A DNA stretch of 30,248 nt from an uncultured Collinsella sp. (GTDB lineage: Bacteria; Actinomycetota; Coriobacteriia; Coriobacteriales; Coriobacteriaceae). Shown one piece after another: positions 8,228-15,046 of the stretch. Made by a program: the position numbers and the translations under genes. Numbering within the stretch: position 1 is the first letter of the stretch; every line of letters begins with the position of its first letter. The notes below the pieces were generated by a model that worked only from the letters and a program-made list of their open reading frames with translations, did no database searches and was not told the origin of the DNA. The stretch is from assembly GCA_902467875.1 (NCBI GenBank), contig CABQWP010000019.1, positions 1 through 30,248 of the forward strand, in the 5' to 3' direction.

Positions 8228-9250
8228 ATGACTATGACTGATTCGGTTTTCCAGGGTCGCCACCTGCTCTCCACGAGGGACTACACCAGGGACGAGCTCA
8301 TGTGGCTCATCGGCTTCGCCGAGCACCTCAAGGACCTCAAGAAGCAGAACGTCCCGCACCGCTACCTCGAGGGCAAGAACGTCGCGCTGCTCTTCGAGAA
8401 GACCTCCACCCGCACCCGCGCAGCCTTCACCACCGCCTGCATCGACCTGGGCGCCCACCCCGAGTACCTGGGCAAGGGCGACATCCAGCTGGGCAAGAAG
8501 GAGACGGTCCTCGACACCGCCAAGGTGCTCGGCTCCATGTTCGACGCCATCGAGTTCCGCGGCTTCAAGCAGGAGCACGTCGAGCAGCTCGCCGAGCACT
8601 CCGGCGTGCCCGTCTGGAACGGCCTCACTGACCGCGAGCACCCCACGCAGATGCTCGCCGACTTCATGACCATCAAGGAGCACTTCGGCAGGCTCGAGGG
8701 CCTCACGCTCGCCTACTGCGGCCAGGGTCGCAACAACGTCCAGAACTCCCTGATGATCACCTCCGCCATCCTCGGTGTGAACTACGTCAACGCCACCCCC
8801 AAGGAGCTCGAGCCCGACCCCGAGATCGTCGCCCTCGCGCAGAAGTTCGCCGCCGAGTCCGGCGCGACCATCCGCGTCACCAACGACCCCGTGGACGCCG
8901 TCCGCGGCGCCGACGCCGTCTACACCAACGTCTGGGCGGCCATGGGCGAGGAGTCCCAGTTCGCCGAGCGCGTCCGCCTGATGTCCCCGTTCCAGGTCAA
9001 CGCCGAGCTCGTCTCCCACATCGAGAACCCCGACTGGATCTTCCTGCACTGCCTCCCGGCCTTCCACAACGCCGAGACCGAGTACGCCGCCAAGATCAAG
9101 GAGGAGCACGGCATCGAGGCCATGGAGTGCACCGACGACGTGATCTACAGCGAGCACTCCCGCTGCTTCGAGGAGGCCGAGAACCGCATGCACACCATCA
9201 AGGCCATCATGGCCGCGACCCTCGGCAACCTCTACATCCCGCGCGTCTAA
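8228..9250 (+). CDS. Ornithine carbamoyltransferase-family enzyme with altered substrate loop
   Basis: Transcarbamylase of 340 residues, closest in layout to catabolic ornithine carbamoyltransferase (ArcB), including the end AATLGNLYIP. Carbamoyl-phosphate motifs are intact: STRTR (60-64), HPTQ (138-141) and HCLPAFH (274-280). The amine-site loop, normally D-x-x-x-S-M-G, reads NVWAAMG (234-240), so the Asp is Asn234 and the Ser is Ala238. The usual GDxRNN motif reads GQGRNN (165-170). The ATG at 8228 is used because AAAGGA directly precedes it; an in-frame upstream ATG at 8087 would add 47 residues unlike the family. Codons end almost entirely in G or C. In context it should phosphorolyse a ureido compound to carbamoyl phosphate plus an amine. 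Ornithine as the amine is doubtful given the substitutions. Confidence 0.85.
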   Translation: MTMTDSVFQGRHLLSTRDYTRDELMWLIGFAEHLKDLKKQNVPHRYLEGKNVALLFEKTSTRTRAAFTTACIDLGAHPEYLGKGDIQLGKKETVLDTAKVLGSMFDAIEFRGFKQEHVEQLAEHSGVPVWNGLTDREHPTQMLADFMTIKEHFGRLEGLTLAYCGQGRNNVQNSLMITSAILGVNYVNATPKELEPDPEIVALAQKFAAESGATIRVTNDPVDAVRGADAVYTNVWAAMGEESQFAERVRLMSPFQVNAELVSHIENPDWIFLHCLPAFHNAETEYAAKIKEEHGIEAMECTDDVIYSEHSRCFEEAENRMHTIKAIMAATLGNLYIPRV

Positions 9251-9271
9251 CCGCGCCACGGACCGACCGCA

Positions 9272-9301
9272 CGCCGCGGCCCGCCCCTCCGGGCCGCGGC
9301 G
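9272..9301 (+). other. Intercistronic GC hairpin
   Basis: A perfect 11-bp stem (CGCCGCGGCCC, 9272-9282, with GGGCCGCGGCG, 9291-9301) has an 8-base loop. There is no T-run after it, so it is not a standard terminator. It lies between the carbamoyltransferase and the first carrier and may protect the upstream mRNA from 3' decay. Confidence 0.7.
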
Positions 9302-9322
9302 CCTCACGTAAGGAAATACACC

Positions 9323-10840
9323 ATGGCTGAAGAAATCAAGGAAAAGCCGGCGAGGAAGAAATTCCAGATGCCGAACACCTATGTGATCCTGTTCGCCGTC
9401 ATCGCCTTCATCGCCCTCCTGACCTGGTTCGTCCCCGGCGGAGCCTACGAGCTCTCCGAGGGCGGCGACGCCATCGCCGGCACCTACCACGTGGTCGAGA
9501 ACAACCCCCAGGGCCTCTGGGACATCTTCATGGCCCCCATCACCGGCATGCTCGGCGGTGGCACGGTCTCCGGCGCCATTTCGATCTCCCTCACCATCAT
9601 GCTGTTCGGCAGCTTACTCGAGATGATGGACCGCACCTGCGCGCTCAAGACGGCCATCAAGCGCATCACTATCGCCAATCAGAACAACATGCATGCGCTG
9701 ATCGCCATCCTCGTTATCCTGATGGCGTTCTTCGGTGCGCTCGAAGGCGCCTATGAGGAAGGCATCGTCTACTTCCTGATGTTCGTGCCCGTCATCCTGG
9801 CCCTCGGCCTCGATACGGTCACCGCGATCATGATCGTCGTCCTCGGCACCCAGATCGGCTGCCTCTCGTCGATCATTAACCCGTTCTCCACGGGCATCGC
9901 ATCGGGTATCGCCGGCATCTCCCCTGGCGAGGGCATGATTCCCCGCATCGCGATGTTCGTCATCTTCACCGGCCTCGTCATCCTCCTGATCTGCCGCTAC
10001 GCCGACAAGATCAAGGCGCATCCCGAGAAGTCCGTCCAGTTCTTCCGGCGCGAGCAGGATCTCAAGGAGTTCCCCGCCGCCGACGACGAGGACCTCACCC
10101 TCACCGGTCGCCAGAAGGGCGCGCTCGCACTGTTCGTACTTACCTTCGTCTTTATGATCGTCGGTCTGACCCCCTGGACCTCCCTCAACCCCGAGTGGAC
10201 GTTCTTCGAGGACTTCGTCGCATGGGTCGCCGCAACCCCGGGCCTGCGCAACGTCCTGGGCACCGACATCACCGCCTTCGGAAACTGGTATTTCCCCGAG
10301 CTCTCGATGATCACCCTGATCATGGTCATCCTCATCGGCGTAGTCATGCACTATGATGCCGACACTATCATCGATACGATTCTCAAGGGCGCCTCCGGCC
10401 TGGTCTCCACCGCCTTCGTCGTGCCGCTGGCACGCGGCATCCAGGTCGTCATGGACAACGGCCAGATCACCCCGTCCATCCTCAACATGTGCGAGAACGC
10501 GCTGGCCTCCCTGCCGCCCTTCGCCTTCGTCGTCGTCGCCCTGGTCTGCTACTTCCTCATCGCCTGCCTGATCCCCAGCTCCACCGGCCTCGCCGCCGCC
10601 ACCATGGGCATCATGGGCACGCTGTCCACCTTCGCCGGCGTCGACGTCTACATCATGGTCATCATCTACCTCATGGCGCTCGGCCTGGCCAAGATGATCA
10701 CCCCGTGCTCCATCGTCGTCATGACGTGCACGGCCGCGGCGCACATGAGCTACGGCGACTGGGTCAAGAAGATCGCCCCCATCGTCGCCGTCCTGTTCGC
10801 CGCCTGCTGCGCCTTCCTCTGCGTCCTCGTGATGCTCTAG
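9323..10840 (+). CDS. YfcC/DcuC-family carrier (first copy)
   Basis: Integral membrane carrier of 505 residues with about 12 hydrophobic segments. It belongs to the C4-dicarboxylate anaerobic carrier-like (YfcC) group: first helix YVILFAVIAFIALLTWFVPGG, the conserved INPFSTGIASGIAG re-entrant motif near 190, and a matching IPSSTGLAAATMGIMG motif in the second half. Proteins of this family serve as ArcD-type arginine/ornithine exchangers in some streptococcal arginine deiminase operons. Here it lies 72 bases after the carbamoyltransferase in the same direction, so exchange of a guanidino substrate for its amine product is a fair inference. RBS AAGGA is nine bases before the ATG. The direction and substrate of transport are not provable from sequence. 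Confidence 0.85.
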   Translation: MAEEIKEKPARKKFQMPNTYVILFAVIAFIALLTWFVPGGAYELSEGGDAIAGTYHVVENNPQGLWDIFMAPITGMLGGGTVSGAISISLTIMLFGSLLEMMDRTCALKTAIKRITIANQNNMHALIAILVILMAFFGALEGAYEEGIVYFLMFVPVILALGLDTVTAIMIVVLGTQIGCLSSIINPFSTGIASGIAGISPGEGMIPRIAMFVIFTGLVILLICRYADKIKAHPEKSVQFFRREQDLKEFPAADDEDLTLTGRQKGALALFVLTFVFMIVGLTPWTSLNPEWTFFEDFVAWVAATPGLRNVLGTDITAFGNWYFPELSMITLIMVILIGVVMHYDADTIIDTILKGASGLVSTAFVVPLARGIQVVMDNGQITPSILNMCENALASLPPFAFVVVALVCYFLIACLIPSSTGLAAATMGIMGTLSTFAGVDVYIMVIIYLMALGLAKMITPCSIVVMTCTAAAHMSYGDWVKKIAPIVAVLFAACCAFLCVLVML

Positions 10841-10870
10841 GTCTAGGCGCTACTCCCCCGCGGGAATCCT

Positions 10871-10909
10871 CGCGCGGCGGGCAAGCCCCTCCGTTTTTCC
10901 CGCCGCGCG
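10871..10909 (+). other. Intercistronic GC hairpin
   Basis: A perfect 11-bp stem (10871-10881 with 10899-10909) encloses a 17-base loop that contains a T5 run, with no T-run after the stem. It lies between the first carrier and the deiminase gene and resembles the hairpin at 9272-9301 in design. It probably tunes mRNA stability rather than ending transcription. Confidence 0.65.
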
Positions 10910-10952
10910 CATTCCACCTAAGGTATGTAGGTCTTAAAGAAAGGAACCTGCC

Positions 10953-11810
10953 ATGTCTGAAGAGAAAATCTACGTCTCCAACGCCACCAATCCGCTCAAA
11001 AAGGTCATGATGTGCTCGCCGAAGTACTACACCTTCAACGGCATCAACGTCATCACCTCCGAATGGATGAAGAAGGGCGATACCGAACAGAACGACATCA
11101 TGGTCAAGGAATGGCAGATGCTCGTTGACGCCTACAAGGATAACGGCATCGAGGTCGTCGAGGTCGAGGCCAACCCCAAGTACGAGGTCATGACCTTTGC
11201 CCGCGACTATGGTTGCATGATCAAGGAAGGCGCCGTCATGGGCCACTTCCGTCATCCGGTCCGCCAGATCGAGGCCCAGTCCTATGAGGCAAAGCTTAAG
11301 GAGATGGGTGTCCCCATCGTCGCCCGCGTTAACGCAGGTTGCATGGAGGGCGGCGACTTCTGGATGATCGATGAGCATACGCTCGCCTGGGGCATGGTCG
11401 ATCGTACCGATGAACAGGGAGTCGCCAGCCTCCGCCATCAGCTCGAGAAGTTTGGCTATACCGTCGTCGGCGTTCCCTGCCCGCCCGACAACCTGCACCT
11501 TGACATGATCTTTAACATCGTCGCTCCCCAAGTTGCGCTCGCTTGCATTGACCAGCTGCCCTATAACTTCCTGCAGATGCTCAAGCGCCGCGGCTTCGAG
11601 CTCATCCCCGTCGCCAGTGAGGATATGTACAAGCACGGCTGCAACGTCCAGTGCATCGGCAACAACAAGGTCGTTGCCATCGAGAAGAACAAGCACATCA
11701 ACGACAAGATGCGCGCTCTGGGCATCGAGGTCATCGACGTGCCGCTCGACCAGATCCTGCACGCCGGCGGCGGCCCGCACTGCCTGACCCAGCCGATCGA
11801 GCGTCCGTAG
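10953..11810 (+). CDS. Compact deiminase of the amidinotransferase (ADI/DDAH) superfamily
   Basis: Guanidine-modifying enzyme of 285 residues, predicted to hydrolyse a guanidino group to a ureido group plus ammonia or an amine. The catalytic pattern of the superfamily is complete: Asp85 in TFARD, the EGGD motif (132-135), His182 in NLHLD and the nucleophile Cys277 in GGGPHCLTQP. Its length fits dimethylarginine dimethylaminohydrolase-like proteins rather than arginine deiminase ArcA (about 400 residues, with an added helical domain). The Cys motif also recalls agmatine deiminase. It follows the carbamoyltransferase and carrier genes in one direction, so its ureido product should feed the carbamoyltransferase. 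AAAGGA is well placed before the ATG. The superfamily is sure; the substrate (arginine, a methylated or deaminated analogue, or another guanidine) is not. Confidence 0.85.
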   Translation: MSEEKIYVSNATNPLKKVMMCSPKYYTFNGINVITSEWMKKGDTEQNDIMVKEWQMLVDAYKDNGIEVVEVEANPKYEVMTFARDYGCMIKEGAVMGHFRHPVRQIEAQSYEAKLKEMGVPIVARVNAGCMEGGDFWMIDEHTLAWGMVDRTDEQGVASLRHQLEKFGYTVVGVPCPPDNLHLDMIFNIVAPQVALACIDQLPYNFLQMLKRRGFELIPVASEDMYKHGCNVQCIGNNKVVAIEKNKHINDKMRALGIEVIDVPLDQILHAGGGPHCLTQPIERP

Positions 11811-11852
11811 TCCGAACGTTTCGCCTGGACAGTATTTGTCCGAGCCTCTCAT

Positions 11853-11896
11853 GGGGCGCCGCTCCGCTGGATTCCGGCGCTGCGGCGCCCCTTTTT
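11853..11896 (+). terminator. Intrinsic terminator, probably leaky, inside the cluster
   Basis: A perfect 10-bp stem (GGGGCGCCGC, 11853-11862, with GCGGCGCCCC, 11882-11891) is followed directly by TTTTT. It lies between the deiminase and the dehydrogenase. No separate promoter is evident in the 35 bases left before the dehydrogenase start, so partial read-through is likely. Confidence 0.8.
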
Positions 11897-11931
11897 ACCC
11901 ACAAGCCCCTCAAAGGGGAAAGGAAGCACCC

Positions 11932-12939
11932 ATGAAGATCTTGATCAGCGATTATGCCGAGAGCATGATGCCCCAGCACGACCTCGAAACCGAGACCCTC
12001 AAATCTCATCTGGGTGAGGATATCGATGTTGAGGTTTACGCGTATACCGATGAGGCACGCGAGGAGTTCTACGAGCATCTTGCCGATGCCGACGCTCTGC
12101 TCACTGCCTTCATCAAGGTGGACAAGGAAGCGTTCGAGCACGCTCCCAACCTCAAGGTCATCGCCATCAACGCCACCGGCTATGACAACGTAGACATGGA
12201 CGAGGCAACTGCGCGCGGCGTGGGCGTCTGCCCCGTCGGCGAATACTGCACCTGGGATGTCTCCGAAAGCGCCATCGCCTATATGTACGCGCTCAACAAG
12301 AACTTCAAGTTCTACATCGGTCAGATTGAGCAGGAGCACCGTTGGGATTACGCCGCGGCTCCCGAGGTGCCTCGTCTTGAAGACCAGACCCTCGGCATCT
12401 TTGGTTTTGGCAAAATCGGCAAGTGCACCGCCCGTAAAGCCAAGGGCCTTGTCAAGCGCATCATCTCCAACGACCCCTTTATCGACCAGAACCTTTTTGG
12501 GCAAAACGGTGTCGAGCAGGCCGAGATCGACGAGGTTTTGGCCGAGGCCGACATCATTATCAATCATATGAATCTTAACGAGACGAACTATCATTACTTT
12601 GACGCCGAGAAGTTCGCCAAGATGAAGAAAAAGCCCATCGTCATTAACCTGGGCCGTGGCCTCTGCATGGACGAACCCGCTCTTATCGAAGCTCTCGATT
12701 CTGGCCAGATTCGCGCGTTTGGCGCCGATGTTCTGTATGACGAGACGCCCGACCTGGCAAACCACCCGCTCGTTGGCCGCGACAACGTGATTATCACGCC
12801 GCACTCTGCGTTCTATTCGTCTTCGTCGCTACGCGACCTCATGATCTTCCCGTGCAACAACATCGGACACTTCCTCAAGGGCGAAAAGGACCAGCTCTTC
12901 AAGTTGGTTAACGACGTTCCTGTCGTAAACGTGTTGTAG
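11932..12939 (+). CDS. D-isomer-specific 2-hydroxyacid dehydrogenase
   Basis: NAD(H)-dependent oxidoreductase of 335 residues that interconverts a 2-oxo acid and a D-2-hydroxy acid. The Rossmann motif GFGKIG lies at 158-163. The catalytic set is Arg242 in NLGRGL, Glu271 in LYDETP and His291 in ITPHSAF. The split substrate domain (about 1-105 and 300-335) brackets the cofactor domain. The ATG at 11932 is preceded by AAAGGGGAAAGGAAG; an in-frame extension upstream would run through the terminator hairpin and is rejected. It is the last gene of the carbamoyltransferase cluster, before a strong terminator. Such an enzyme is not part of the classical arginine deiminase route, which suggests that a 2-oxo or 2-hydroxy acid is produced or consumed. 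The exact substrate is unknown. Confidence 0.88.
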   Translation: MKILISDYAESMMPQHDLETETLKSHLGEDIDVEVYAYTDEAREEFYEHLADADALLTAFIKVDKEAFEHAPNLKVIAINATGYDNVDMDEATARGVGVCPVGEYCTWDVSESAIAYMYALNKNFKFYIGQIEQEHRWDYAAAPEVPRLEDQTLGIFGFGKIGKCTARKAKGLVKRIISNDPFIDQNLFGQNGVEQAEIDEVLAEADIIINHMNLNETNYHYFDAEKFAKMKKKPIVINLGRGLCMDEPALIEALDSGQIRAFGADVLYDETPDLANHPLVGRDNVIITPHSAFYSSSSLRDLMIFPCNNIGHFLKGEKDQLFKLVNDVPVVNVL

Positions 12940-12970
12940 GAGCTTAAACTGCTTCCAGAACACGTGGCTC

Positions 12971-13004
12971 AACGGGATGAAGGCCTATTCTTCATCCCGT
13001 TTTA
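12971..13004 (+). terminator. Strong intrinsic terminator after the dehydrogenase
   Basis: A perfect 11-bp stem (AACGGGATGAA, 12971-12981, with TTCATCCCGTT, 12991-13001) has a 9-base loop and a T-rich tail. It closes the transcription unit of the carbamoyltransferase cluster. Confidence 0.9.
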
Positions 13005-13370
13005 TTGCTCCCCCTATCGTCTAAGCGACGTGCAGTCGCCGCGAACCAAAACAGCAGGGGCCACCAGACCAACAGAAAAGGGATCACTAGGGACCAGTCC
13101 TTAAAAATACCCGCATCTATATGCGACAACGTATATCACATTGTACGTTTACCGATAGGTCGGCTCGTTTGCGGAATACATGCCACCATAGATGTCCTCA
13201 CATACTCACCGGATGGTATTATTGATATGTGATGCACGCTTTATTAAACGCATTACTTCCCCGACTTGAAGGGTGCAGCTTTCAAGTCGACAACAGAGTC
13301 AAGACCTTATTGATTAACGAGAGCCCCGTCTCCCATGGCGGAGGCAGGGCTTTCCGTGAAGGAGCTTTGT
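13005..13370 (+). promoter_or_regulatory. Gene-free leader of the second YfcC-type gene
   Basis: A 366-base stretch with no convincing gene. It contains a perfect 9-bp inverted repeat CGACTTGAA/TTCAAGTCG (13262-13270 with 13281-13289), suited to an operator. A hairpin with one mismatch follows (13322-13333 with 13340-13351), only seven bases before the Shine-Dalgarno AAGGAG (13359-13364), which could mask or expose the ribosome site. The section 13090-13250 is AT-rich and probably carries the promoter, but I cannot assign boxes with confidence. Confidence 0.45.
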
Positions 13371-14849
13371 ATGTCGGATAAGGCTGCCGCATCTGGCAAA
13401 GAACGTAAGCCACGCCAGATGCCCTCATCTTTTACCATTCTCTTTGGCTGCCTGTTGCTCGTGGCCATCGCCTCGTGGGTCGTCTCGTCATTTAGCCCTG
13501 ACGTGCAGGCCGCAACGCTTGGCAACTTTATGGCTTCTCCCTTCTTGGGCTTTGAGAGCGCCATGCAGGTCTGCGTGTTCATTCTTGTGCTTGGCGGTTT
13601 CCTGGGCGTAGTCCAAAAAACGGGCGCGCTCGACACCGGCATCGCCGTGCTCGTCCGTAAACTAGGCGGTAATGATCTATTGCTCGTTCCTGTTCTCATG
13701 CTCGCCTTTGGCATCTGCGGATCCACGTACGGCATGCTCGAGGAATCCGTCCCCTTCTACCTGCTCCTGGCATCGGTCACGTTTGCCATGGGTTGGGATC
13801 CGCTCGTTGGATGCATGGTAGTTCTCATGGGCTGCGGCCTTGGCGTTTTGGGATCGACGGTCAACCCGTTTTCGACCGGACTCGCGCTTGATGCTCTCAA
13901 GGCAGCCGGCATCCCCTATGACCAGGGACTCATGATCGGCATCGGTCTGGTTATGTTCGCCATCGCCGAGATTTCGGGCATCATTTTTGTCATGCGGTAT
14001 GCCAAGCGCGTCCGCACCGACCGCGCCGCCTCATCGCTCACCCCCGAGGAATGGGAGACCGCCGAGCGTCTCTACGGCGACAAGAACGGCGATTCCGCCG
14101 AGGACGCGCACGTCGAGCTTTCCAAAATTCAAAAGCGCGTCCTTGTTCTCTTCGCCCTCACGTTTGTCGTCATGATCATCGGCTTTATTCCGTGGCAGAC
14201 ATTCGGAGTTGGCCTATTTGATATCGGCGCCAAGGGCGATGACCTCAGCACCGCATGGAGCGCACTTTTGACTGGCCTGCCACTTGGTCAGTGGTACTTT
14301 ACCGAATGCGGCATCTGGTTCTTCACCATGACAATTATTATCGGCAAGGTTGCCGGTATGCAGGAGAAAGAACTCGTCGACACCATCCTGCACGGCTGCG
14401 CCGACCTTGTTTCTGTCGCGCTCGTCGTCGCCGTCGCCCGCGGCGTCTCCGTGCTCATGTCCATCACCGGACTCGATGTGTGGATCCTCACCAACGCCGC
14501 CAACGCGCTCGCCGGCGTATCCGCCACAGTCTTTGCCCCGCTCTCCTATGCGCTCTACTTTGCCCTGTCTTTCCTCATCCCCTCGAGTACGGGCATGGCA
14601 ACCGTCTCGATGCCTATCATGGGACCGTTGGCGGCATCCTTAGGCTTTGCCCCCGAAGCCATGGTCGCAATCTACCTCGCCACACACGGCGTTGTAGCGA
14701 TGATCACTCCCACATGCGGGTCCATCATGGCTGGCCTCGAGCTTGCCCAGGTAAGCTACGCGACCTACATCAAGACGGCGGCCAAATACATGGTCCTGCT
14801 TACCGTGATTACCGTTTCGTTTGTCACCGTGCTGATGCTCGTTTTGTAA
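13371..14849 (+). CDS. YfcC/DcuC-family carrier (second copy)
   Basis: Integral membrane carrier of 492 residues, same family as the gene at 9323 but clearly diverged. It has an N-terminal cytoplasmic tail (1-20), about 12 hydrophobic segments, GSTVNPFSTGLALDAL as the first re-entrant motif and LIPSSTGMATVSMPIMG as the second. A soluble loop (about 215-255) is rich in charged residues. ATG 13371 is chosen over the in-frame ATG at 13335 because AAGGAG lies seven bases before it. It has its own leader and terminator, so it can be expressed separately from the carbamoyltransferase cluster. Two carriers of one family beside the same catabolic genes suggest either different substrates or separate uptake and export. 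Transported compound unknown. Confidence 0.83.
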   Translation: MSDKAAASGKERKPRQMPSSFTILFGCLLLVAIASWVVSSFSPDVQAATLGNFMASPFLGFESAMQVCVFILVLGGFLGVVQKTGALDTGIAVLVRKLGGNDLLLVPVLMLAFGICGSTYGMLEESVPFYLLLASVTFAMGWDPLVGCMVVLMGCGLGVLGSTVNPFSTGLALDALKAAGIPYDQGLMIGIGLVMFAIAEISGIIFVMRYAKRVRTDRAASSLTPEEWETAERLYGDKNGDSAEDAHVELSKIQKRVLVLFALTFVVMIIGFIPWQTFGVGLFDIGAKGDDLSTAWSALLTGLPLGQWYFTECGIWFFTMTIIIGKVAGMQEKELVDTILHGCADLVSVALVVAVARGVSVLMSITGLDVWILTNAANALAGVSATVFAPLSYALYFALSFLIPSSTGMATVSMPIMGPLAASLGFAPEAMVAIYLATHGVVAMITPTCGSIMAGLELAQVSYATYIKTAAKYMVLLTVITVSFVTVLMLVL

Positions 14850-14879
14850 TCGGCGGGCGCACCACAAATCACATCTTTT

Positions 14880-14904
14880 GAAAGGGGCCCAAAGAGCCCC
14901 TTTC
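14880..14904 (+). terminator. Intrinsic terminator after the second YfcC-type gene
   Basis: A perfect 9-bp stem (14880-14888 with 14896-14904) of the type GAAAGGGGC/GCCCCTTTC has a 7-base loop and a short T-rich tail (TCTT). It lies 31 bases past the stop codon. Confidence 0.8.
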
Positions 14905-15046
14905 TCTTAGCTCGAGGAGGGTGTCGCTTTATAGCGCCAAACTCGCCCCCGTTCGTGCCGTTTACCGAGCTTTTGGCGCGCGCACGCATTTGTTGTACAT
15001 CTTTTTTGTAGGATAGACGGGTTATACATGAGGCAAGGCGGTTTAA

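Noticed and set aside
8120..9490. A 456-codon antisense open frame over the carbamoyltransferase
   Set aside because: Same cause: extreme G/C-ending codon use on the real strand leaves no stops in the complementary frame.
9614..10744. Asp/His/Gly-rich antisense frame over the first carrier
   Set aside because: Composition is the complement of hydrophobic codons of a membrane protein; no start signal and no recognisable domain.
8228..11810. Straight annotation as an arc arginine deiminase operon
   Set aside because: The deiminase is too short for ArcA, the amine site of the carbamoyltransferase is altered and carbamate kinase is unlinked, so assigning arcA and arcB would claim more than the sequence shows.
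13005..13232. 75-codon plus-strand open frame after the dehydrogenase terminator
   Set aside because: Starts at the base of the terminator, lacks a ribosome binding site and has no recognisable features.
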